From: Candidatus Poribacteria bacterium
Lineage (GTDB): Bacteria; Poribacteria; WGA-4E; WGA-3G
Direction: 5' to 3'
Assembly: GCA_009835515.1 (NCBI GenBank)
Contig: VXXH01000413.1
Span: forward strand, 611 to 9,294
Length of the DNA: 8,684 nt
The position numbers and the translations under genes were made by a program. A model generated the notes under the pieces. The model saw only the letters and a program-made list of their open reading frames with translations, ran no database searches and had not been told where the DNA came from. Positions 1 through 4,755 of this stretch are shown one piece after another. Every line of letters starts with the position of its first letter. Positions within the stretch are counted from its first letter, which is position 1.

Positions 1-305
1 TTGTAGACCCGGGCGCGTCCGAGGTCAGCATCTATATGGACGGTGAGCCACAAGAGATTATTGAAGGGGATGTAAAGAAACTTGACACTTTTATTCCCTT
101 TGTAGAACCCGTCTATATCGGCGCGGCAAACAATCGCGGCAACGTCGAGCGGCATTTCCCCGGTCTCATTGATGAAGTCCGCATTTACGACCGTCCGCTC
201 ACCGCAGACGAAGTGACCCGAAACTTTGAATCCAAGATAGGTCTGTCCGTTGAAGCAGCCTCGAAGCTACCTATCGTCTGGGGGCACCTAAAGACAGAAT
301 TATAG
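1..305 (+). CDS. LamG-domain secreted protein, 5'-truncated (array copy 1)
   Basis: This is the C-terminal 100 residues of a LamG/concanavalin-like protein whose start lies left of the window. The reading frame is open from base 3 and ends at TAG 303-305. An internal ATG at 36 is not the start, because the residues before it (VDPGASEVSIY) match copy 2 (IVDAGKAEVSIY) at the same place. Visible framework elements are the beta-strand YMDGEPQEII, the turn ANNRG, the strand LIDEVRIYDRPLT that typically ends a LamG fold, and the tail GLSVEAASKLPIVWGHLKTEL-like end shared by all four copies. By analogy with the complete copies it should be exported and bind a glycan or protein ligand, but the ligand is unknown. 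It is closest to copy 2 in this window. Family assignment is confident; function is not. Confidence 0.85.
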   Translation, partial: VDPGASEVSIYMDGEPQEIIEGDVKKLDTFIPFVEPVYIGAANNRGNVERHFPGLIDEVRIYDRPLTADEVTRNFESKIGLSVEAASKLPIVWGHLKTEL

Positions 306-346
306 GAGAAAAAATAAGGGTATGAGTTACGCATTGCCTCTTAAAG

Positions 347-374
347 TCCCCTGATAAGGGGGATTTAGGGGGTT
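347..374. repeat. G-run hairpin repeat between LamG copies 1 and 2
   Basis: CCCC (348-351), loop TGATAA, GGGG (358-361) form a short stem, followed by a second G run in TTTAGGGGGTT. From memory, the unit resembles short intergenic repeats of the CCCCCTTATCAAGGGGG type found in many bacterial genomes. Only one copy is seen here. It could act weakly as a terminator for copy 1 but has no T tract directly after the stem. Confidence 0.4.
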
Positions 375-439
375 AAAAATACGGATGTATAGGCAGGACT
401 TCGCTGCACGACTTTCGCACACCTAAAGGAGCGGTTACT

Positions 440-1282
440 ATGAAAAGCCTAATCTATCTTCTCGCAATCGCGCTAATTATTACCATGTCTTTCCAAAACG
501 GGCATACACAACCCATCGTAACAGATGGACTCGTCAGTTATTGGACGTTTGACGAGAAGGACATTGCTGGCTTTACTGCTAAAGATGTCTGGGGTGAAAA
601 TGATGCTAAGATCGTCGGTAACCCGAAAGTCGTTGACGGTCAAGTCGGAGAGGCACTCGAATTCGACGGTGCCAACGACTACGTGAACTTGACGAACCTC
701 GGCGATTTTGGAGAGAAAATCGGGACATCCACCTTTGAAGTTTGGATGAAAACCAGCTTTAAAAATGACTGGACAACACTTTTCAAAGTCCTTGACCAAG
801 GTTGTAACATGGCATGGGCAATTGAACCCAACCGGAGCGCATTAGCGGGATTCCCGTTTGCTGAAGGTGTCATTCACTTTTATGTCCGTCAAAAATCGGC
901 GGCAGGCTGCAATGCTATCCCCGTTGAAATTGAGTTCCCGATCTCCGATGGGCAATGGCACCATATCGTTTTCGCAATCGTGGACGCTGGTAAAGCCGAA
1001 GTCAGCATTTATATGGACGGCGAGCCACAAGAGATCATCGCCGGCGACGTAAAAGAACTCGACAATTTTGTTCCATTTGTACAACCCATCTTTATTGGCG
1101 CGGGGAACAATCGCGGTGCTGTCAGCAGGCATTTCCCGGGTGTTATTGATGAAGTCCGCATTTATGATCGACCCCTAACCGCTCGCGAAGTGACCCAGAA
1201 TTTTAAGTCGAAGATCGGGTTGTCCATTCAGGCATCCGAGAAGCTGTCAATCGTCTGGGGAACTCTGAAAACAGAATTATAG
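440..1282 (+). CDS. Secreted LamG-domain protein, 280 aa (array copy 2)
   Basis: A complete exported LamG/concanavalin-like protein. An AGGAG ribosome site (427-431) lies 8 bases before the ATG. Residues 1-24 form a signal peptide: Lys at position 2, a hydrophobic core LIYLLAIALIITM, and likely cleavage near HTQ/PIV. The LamG fold runs from about 25 to 250, with start strand GLVSYWTFDEKD, strand ALEFDGANDYVNL, WTTLFKV, FPISDGQWHHIVF, the turn GAGNNRG and closing strand VIDEVRIYDRPLT. Only two cysteines occur, C122 and C157; they bracket the segment that differs most from the paralogues (34 residues between them, shorter than in copies 3 and 4) and could form a disulfide after export. The C-terminus (residues 260-280) matches the tail of the other copies. 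LamG domains usually bind carbohydrates or proteins and are rarely catalytic; no catalytic residues are evident. Ligand unknown. Confidence 0.9.
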   Translation: MKSLIYLLAIALIITMSFQNGHTQPIVTDGLVSYWTFDEKDIAGFTAKDVWGENDAKIVGNPKVVDGQVGEALEFDGANDYVNLTNLGDFGEKIGTSTFEVWMKTSFKNDWTTLFKVLDQGCNMAWAIEPNRSALAGFPFAEGVIHFYVRQKSAAGCNAIPVEIEFPISDGQWHHIVFAIVDAGKAEVSIYMDGEPQEIIAGDVKELDNFVPFVQPIFIGAGNNRGAVSRHFPGVIDEVRIYDRPLTAREVTQNFKSKIGLSIQASEKLSIVWGTLKTEL

Positions 1283-1322
1283 AATAACCTGAGTTCAATA
1301 ATAAAAATCAACGTACACGTAG

Positions 1323-1343
1323 GTGTTTTTGCTTGGGTGTTTC
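1323..1343 (+). repeat. Dispersed 21-nt repeat, copy A
   Basis: GTGTTTTTGCTTGGGTGTTTC here differs at one base from 4618-4638 (A in place of G at the seventeenth position). Both copies are intergenic and both follow a GTAGG sequence. At 4618 the repeat is the loop of a GAGCGA/TCGCTC hairpin; here the flanking arms are degraded (TAGAGCGA remains downstream at 1351-1358). It is probably a remnant of a genome-wide hairpin repeat family. Confidence 0.5.
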
Positions 1344-1465
1344 CTTAAGGTAGAGCGATAAAAGGCTATATCCTTTCAGTTGTACAGAGAATTCCCATTT
1401 TCGGTGCTTCATCCGTTTAGATGGGTATAGCGAAACCCAACAATCCAACTTTTCCGAATTTAGAC

Positions 1466-1494
1466 TTGGCTAAAACGTTGAAAAATGGTAGAAT
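1466..1494 (+). promoter_or_regulatory. Predicted sigma70-like promoter for LamG copy 3
   Basis: TTGGCT (1466-1471), a 17-base spacer, then TAGAAT (1489-1494) give a good match to the -35/-10 consensus (4/6 and 5/6). Most of the spacer and the -10 lie in a 21-base stretch (1472-1492) identical to 2580-2600 upstream of copy 4. Transcription would begin near 1501, giving a leader of about 90 bases. The prediction assumes a standard housekeeping sigma factor. Confidence 0.5.
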
Positions 1495-1527
1495 CTGCCT
1501 ATCAAAAGTTTTTGGACGTAGATTCTG
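1488..1527 (+). repeat. 30-bp duplication in the leader of LamG copy 3
   Basis: GTAGAATCTG (1488-1497) recurs as GTAGATTCTG (1518-1527), exactly 30 bases later. The homologous leader of copy 4 has a single GTAGATTCTG (2596-2605) and lacks the intervening DNA. Copy 3 therefore gained a 30-base unit, or copy 4 lost one by recombination between the repeats. The effect is to lengthen the predicted 5' leader of copy 3. Confidence 0.55.
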
Positions 1528-1592
1528 TAAAGGTCTATTGTGTAGGCATAGCCTTACCGCGCAATTCCCGCGCATTCAAAGGAACTGTTACG

Positions 1593-2516
1593 ATGAAAAA
1601 ACTCATCTTTCTCCTTACATTCACACTTGCAATTACTATATTTTCCCACAATGGATATACGGAGCCAATTGTAACAGACGGACTTGTAAGTTATTGGACC
1701 TTTGACTGGCAGGACATTAATGGCAACACAGTCGAAGATGTCTGGGGTAAAAATGATGGGAAAATCGTCGGAGCACGGAAAGTTGCTGGTCAAGTGAACG
1801 GTGCTCTGAAATTTGATGGTTCTAATGATTATGTGAACCTGACAAACCTCGGCGATTTTGGGAGTCAGGTCGGTACGTCTACGTTTGAAGCATGGGTCAA
1901 AACCAGTTTCAAAAATGACTGGACAACGCTCTTCAAAGTCCGAGACGAAGACTGTGATATGGGTTGGGGAATCGATCTCAACGGATGGGCGGAACCACCC
2001 TTTCCCTTACCGTTGAAACCGGCGAATCTTGTTGATTTCTTTGTAAGGATTGGACCAGATTTTGATGAGGACATTAATTTTACTAAGGATGTCATTCGCC
2101 TTTATCTTACCAATAAAGTGGGACTGGTTGCATGCAGGCATTCAACCTCTGGATGGCGGTTCCCGATTTCAGACGGAGAATGGCATCATCTTGTTTATGT
2201 AAATGGTGTGCCTTATGTAGATGAAGCCGGACAAGAGTGGCAGGAAACAGCCATCTTTATAGATGGTCAACGGCAATCGCTCAGTAGGTATAGAGGGACA
2301 CCTCCCAATTTCATTCCGTTTAAGGAACCTGTCTATCTTGGCGCGGGGAACAATCGAGGTGAAGCAGAAGCGTTCTTCAACGGCATCATTGATGAAGTCC
2401 GTATCTACAATCGACCGCTCACGCAAGACGAAGTAAACCAGAACTTTGAAATCGGGCTATCCGTTGAGGCAGCCGAGAAACTGCCTGTCGTTTGGGGTGC
2501 TCTGAAAACACAATGA
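1593..2516 (+). CDS. Secreted LamG-domain protein, 307 aa (array copy 3)
   Basis: The ATG at 1593 is preferred to the in-frame ATG at 1485. It follows AAAGGA (1578-1583) by 9 bases, begins a clear signal peptide (MKKLIFLLTFTLAITIF, cleavage near YTE/PIV), and aligns with the starts of copies 2 and 4. The LamG framework (GLVSYWTFD, FDGSNDYVNLTNLGDFG, WTTLFKVRDED, FPISDGEWHHLVY, GAGNNRGEAEAFFNG, IIDEVRIYNRPLT) is nearly identical to copy 4. The only cysteines are C121 and C181; the 59 residues between them are Pro- and Asp-rich and differ almost wholly from the other copies. An acidic run (DFDEDINF, residues 156-163) could bind a cation, but this is a guess. The tail GLSVEAAEKLPVVWGALKT closes the protein. 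It is probably periplasmic or cell-surface; the ligand is unknown. Confidence 0.9.
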   Translation: MKKLIFLLTFTLAITIFSHNGYTEPIVTDGLVSYWTFDWQDINGNTVEDVWGKNDGKIVGARKVAGQVNGALKFDGSNDYVNLTNLGDFGSQVGTSTFEAWVKTSFKNDWTTLFKVRDEDCDMGWGIDLNGWAEPPFPLPLKPANLVDFFVRIGPDFDEDINFTKDVIRLYLTNKVGLVACRHSTSGWRFPISDGEWHHLVYVNGVPYVDEAGQEWQETAIFIDGQRQSLSRYRGTPPNFIPFKEPVYLGAGNNRGEAEAFFNGIIDEVRIYNRPLTQDEVNQNFEIGLSVEAAEKLPVVWGALKTQ

Positions 2517-2560
2517 TAGGGTGGGATCAGATAGATTGTTCTATATAACCCCTAACCTCT

Positions 2561-2570
2561 CCAAATTTGG
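2561..2570. promoter_or_regulatory. Perfect palindrome upstream of LamG copy 4 promoter
   Basis: CCAAATTTGG is a perfect 10-bp palindrome placed directly upstream of the predicted -35 (2573). The equivalent site before copy 3 (CCGAATTTAG) has lost the symmetry. It could be an operator for a dimeric regulator, or chance in AT-rich DNA. Confidence 0.2.
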
Positions 2571-2572
2571 AT

Positions 2573-2602
2573 TTGCATAAAAACGTTGAAAAATGGTAGA
2601 TT
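2573..2602 (+). promoter_or_regulatory. Predicted promoter for LamG copy 4
   Basis: TTGCAT (2573-2578), an 18-base spacer and TAGATT (2597-2602) sit at the place homologous to the promoter of copy 3. The match is weaker than for copy 3 (3/6 and 4/6). Conservation of the block 2580-2600 supports a regulatory role. The leader would be about 60 bases. Confidence 0.4.
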
Positions 2603-2670
2603 CTGTAAATGTCCATTGTGTACGCATAACCTTACTGCGCGATCCGCGCGCGTTCACAGGAGCAGTCGCT

Positions 2671-3603
2671 ATGAAAAAACGCATCTTTCTCCTTACATTC
2701 ACCCTTACAATTACTATGTTTTCCCACAACGGATATACAGAGCCATTTGTAACAGATGGGCTTGTAAGTTATTGGACATTCGACCAGCAGGACATCGCAG
2801 ACGATACAGTCAAAGATGTTTGGGGTAAAAACGATGGAACAATTGTAGGAGATCCCAAACTTGTTACCGGTCAAGTGAACGGTGCTCTGGAATTTGATGG
2901 TTCTAACGATTATGTGAACCTGACAAACCTCGGCGATTTTGGGAATCAGCTCGGTACGTCTACGTTTGAAGCTTGGGTCAAAACCAGTTTCAAGAACGAC
3001 TGGACCACGCTCTTCAAAGTCCGAGACGAGGACTGTGGTATGAGTTGGGGAATTGATTTCAATAGAACACTCAAGCACCGTGACCCACTTGATCTTTTTA
3101 TGTGGCTTAAAGCCAATCCACCTCCACATCGAAAACCTGATGATCTTCTGACTTCTGGTAAGGATTTCGTTATGACATTTTTAGGGGTTCGTAAATTAAA
3201 TATTATTGGATGTAGTATGAGCCGATCTTTACACGAATTCCCAATTTCAGATGGCGAATGGCATCACCTCATCTATATTATTAAGCAGCCTTATGTAGAT
3301 GAAAACGGTAAAGAATGGGCAGAACGTGCGCTTTTTATAGATGGGGCACTGAATCGGATTGTAAAGCGGAGTTCAACACATCCGAACAAATATGTACCAT
3401 TCTTTGAACCTATATATCTTGGGGCAGGGAACAATCGCGGCGAGGCAGAAGCGTTCTTTAACGGCATCATTGACGAAGTCCGTATCTACAACCGACCGCT
3501 CACTGAAGACGAAGTAACCCAGAACTCTCAAATTGGCCTATCCGTTGAGGCAACCAAGAAACTACCTGTCGTCTGGGGAACTCTCAAGACAACCTTAAAA
3601 TGA
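2671..3603 (+). CDS. Secreted LamG-domain protein, 310 aa (array copy 4)
   Basis: The ATG at 2671 lies 8 bases after AGGAG (2658-2662) and opens a signal peptide (MKKRIFLLTFTLTITMF, cleavage near YTE/PFV). An in-frame ATG at 2593 overlaps the predicted -10 and is rejected. The LamG framework matches copy 3 closely in protein and DNA on both flanks of the variable block. The only cysteines are C122 and C181; the 58 residues between them (about 3037-3210) share little with copy 3 and are rich in Pro, His and Lys (for example KANPPPHRKPDD). A second variable stretch lies at residues 224-240. The tail GLSVEATKKLPVVWGTLKT is followed by three further residues and a TGA stop. It is likely exported; the ligand is unknown. 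Recent duplication with copy 3 followed by divergence of exposed loops is the simplest history. Confidence 0.9.
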   Translation: MKKRIFLLTFTLTITMFSHNGYTEPFVTDGLVSYWTFDQQDIADDTVKDVWGKNDGTIVGDPKLVTGQVNGALEFDGSNDYVNLTNLGDFGNQLGTSTFEAWVKTSFKNDWTTLFKVRDEDCGMSWGIDFNRTLKHRDPLDLFMWLKANPPPHRKPDDLLTSGKDFVMTFLGVRKLNIIGCSMSRSLHEFPISDGEWHHLIYIIKQPYVDENGKEWAERALFIDGALNRIVKRSSTHPNKYVPFFEPIYLGAGNNRGEAEAFFNGIIDEVRIYNRPLTEDEVTQNSQIGLSVEATKKLPVVWGTLKTTLK

Positions 3604-3605
3604 TG

Positions 3606-3658
3606 GACAACACGTCTCTATAACGCCGGAATCTGTTATAGTTCAGACGCACGTTGTC
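3606..3658 (+). other. Long imperfect hairpin between LamG copy 4 and the dioxygenase gene
   Basis: Three nested complementary blocks are visible: GACAAC (3606-3611) with GTTGTC (3653-3658), CGTCT (3613-3617) with AGACG (3645-3649), and CTATAAC (3618-3624) with GTTATAG (3635-3641), around a 10-base loop. That makes 18 pairs with small bulges. It starts 2 bases after the LamG stop and ends 24 bases before the next ATG. No T tract follows, so it is either a factor-independent terminator of a weak kind, an mRNA stabiliser or processing site, or a small repeat element. Confidence 0.55.
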
Positions 3659-3682
3659 TCTCCGCAAGGTAAAATTAAAAAT

Positions 3683-4468
3683 ATGCTAACACCACACGAA
3701 AAATGGTTCTTTGATCACCACGGATTCATTATCCTCCGCAAAGTCGTTCCGCCTGAGGATATTGAACGGATGGTTGAATTTGGCAACCAGTGGCACGATA
3801 CGTCTTTGGATGAGCTTCCCGCACCGCTTACCTCTACATCCCGAACCGGTGATCATTCCCCGACAATTGCGCATTGGATCAATCATATCCAATACGGGGA
3901 CCCAGTGTTCCAGCGGCTTGTCCTCAACCGGGAGATTATGCGGGTCATTATTGCCCTGACGCGCGGAACGCCTTGTCTTGTTGATTGTGCCTTAACCAAG
4001 AACTACAAAACCTCCGATGACATCCATTTCCATGCCGCCGGTCAAGATTACAGTATAGACGAATCTGGACCGCGAGCGGGTTTCCTCAACGCTGGCACCT
4101 CCTTGGTGGATGTCCCACCGGGGACAGGATTCGTCTGTCTGCCCGGAAGCCATAAGCGTAACTTTGAGCCACCCGACGACCTCTCAATTTACGATGGACC
4201 CCCAACGGTTATCAACGTTCCTGTCAACGCTGGCGATTGTGTCATCTTTACAGAAGCACTCTACCACGGTGGAAGACGTTGGACAGAATCCTATCCCCGA
4301 TACACTATTTTTAACCGCTATATTGATAATGCATCACACAATTCCCTGCCCATTGAAAGCCATAAACACCTGATTTCACGTGAAGTCTACGAATTGGAAC
4401 AGCCCGCAGTTCAGGGGCAACGAAAGCAGGTTGTCCAACGGATCCTAAGCGAATTAGAGGCACGCTGA
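3683..4468 (+). CDS. Phytanoyl-CoA dioxygenase (PhyH) family protein, 261 aa
   Basis: A cytoplasmic protein of the PhyH branch of Fe(II)/2-oxoglutarate-dependent oxygenases; members hydroxylate varied small molecules, so the substrate cannot be named. The N-terminus LTPHEKWFFDHHGFIILRKV is the usual opening of the family. The core strand VDVPPGTGFVCLPGSHKRNF, then GDCVIFTEALYHGG, give the double-stranded beta-helix. H195 and R206 are 11 residues apart, as are the distal iron-binding His and the 2-oxoglutarate-binding Arg of human phytanoyl-CoA hydroxylase. The proximal HxD is not obvious: the candidate site reads HFHAAGQD (residues 115-122), so the acidic ligand is missing or replaced. No signal peptide. 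The start at 3683 has only a weak, distant AAGG (3666-3669). Length is normal for the short members. It may be in the same transcript as LamG copy 4 or separate from it. Confidence 0.85.
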   Translation: MLTPHEKWFFDHHGFIILRKVVPPEDIERMVEFGNQWHDTSLDELPAPLTSTSRTGDHSPTIAHWINHIQYGDPVFQRLVLNREIMRVIIALTRGTPCLVDCALTKNYKTSDDIHFHAAGQDYSIDESGPRAGFLNAGTSLVDVPPGTGFVCLPGSHKRNFEPPDDLSIYDGPPTVINVPVNAGDCVIFTEALYHGGRRWTESYPRYTIFNRYIDNASHNSLPIESHKHLISREVYELEQPAVQGQRKQVVQRILSELEAR

Positions 4469-4611
4469 GGTGCTACGATGCAGACACGCCGGAAGTTACC
4501 GCCTTCGCGCCGCAACCGTTGATATGGTAGGACGCACAGTAGTCAACTGGAAAACCATCACGATCTCTTAGTAATCGAACCTAAACTTGTGTTATCGTCC
4601 TCTCTCTGTAG

Positions 4612-4647
4612 GAGCGAGTGTTTTTGCTTGGGTATTTCTTGTCGCTC
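4612..4647. repeat. Hairpin repeat (copy B of dispersed 21-nt repeat)
   Basis: GAGCGA (4612-4617) and TCGCTC (4642-4647) enclose a loop containing the 21-nt sequence (4618-4638) that matches 1323-1343 at 20 of 21 bases. This copy keeps intact arms and so looks like the fuller form. A short non-autonomous repeat is the likeliest explanation. It lies 281 bases downstream of TGA 4466-4468 at its far end, so a role in terminating the dioxygenase mRNA is unlikely. Confidence 0.5.
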
Positions 4648-4708
4648 GCGATCTTCCGTTTCAAATTTTCATTAACTATTACATTTTATGCAACCTTTCC
4701 ACCGCTCA

Positions 4709-4751
4709 CACCTCTCTTAACATTATGAGAGACAACCTGTTTTTAGAGGTG
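4709..4751 (+). promoter_or_regulatory. Leader that could mask the ribosome site of the sigma-fusion gene
   Basis: CACCTCT (4709-4715) is perfectly complementary to AGAGGTG (4745-4751), which contains the ribosome site of the gene starting at 4756. The overlapping CTCTC (4712-4716) can pair instead with GAGAG (4727-4731). The two pairings exclude each other, so one would hide and the other free the ribosome site. This is pattern reading only; a short complementarity could be chance. Confidence 0.3.
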
Positions 4752-4755
4752 ACGT

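Larger units (their letters stand above)
1283..1592 (+). other. 310-bp intergenic region before LamG copy 3
   Basis: No gene is supported here. The region holds one copy of a 21-nt dispersed repeat (1323-1343), a 5-bp hairpin AAAGG-CTATAT-CCTTT (1361-1376), a small TGGGT/ACCCA hairpin (1422-1439), and the promoter and leader of copy 3 from about 1460 onward. In-frame readings that start at 1421 or 1485 are not credible genes: the second begins inside the predicted promoter and bypasses the signal-peptide start at 1593. Confidence 0.6.
4469..4755 (+). other. 287-bp intergenic region with repeat and leader
   Basis: No gene is supported. A 14-codon reading from ATG 4478 has no ribosome site and no recognisable product. 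The region holds the hairpin repeat at 4612-4647, an AT-rich stretch (4655-4700) that could contain the promoter of the sigma-fusion gene although no clear -35/-10 pair stands out, and the leader with alternative pairings at 4709-4751. Confidence 0.5.

Noticed and set aside
1485..1592. N-terminal extension of LamG copy 3 from an upstream ATG
   Set aside because: The ATG at 1485 overlaps the predicted -10 region, has no ribosome site, and would place 36 residues before a clear signal peptide; ATG 1593 aligns with the other copies.
1421..1705. Plus-strand 94-codon open frame
   Set aside because: It overlaps the start of LamG copy 3 in another frame, has no ribosome site, and reads as non-protein-like sequence.
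2593..2670. N-terminal extension of LamG copy 4 from an upstream ATG
   Set aside because: Same situation: it starts at the predicted promoter, and the signal peptide and ribosome site support 2671.
2632..3129. Minus-strand 165-codon open frame
   Set aside because: It lies antisense to LamG copy 4, has no ribosome site or recognisable domain, and its length follows from the codon use of the true gene.
440..3603. CRISPR or short tandem repeat array
   Set aside because: The repetition is at gene scale (paralogous coding sequences about 1.1 kb apart), with no short regularly spaced repeats.
4478..4522. Small 14-codon reading after the dioxygenase gene
   Set aside because: No ribosome site, very basic and Arg-rich composition, no homologue recognised.
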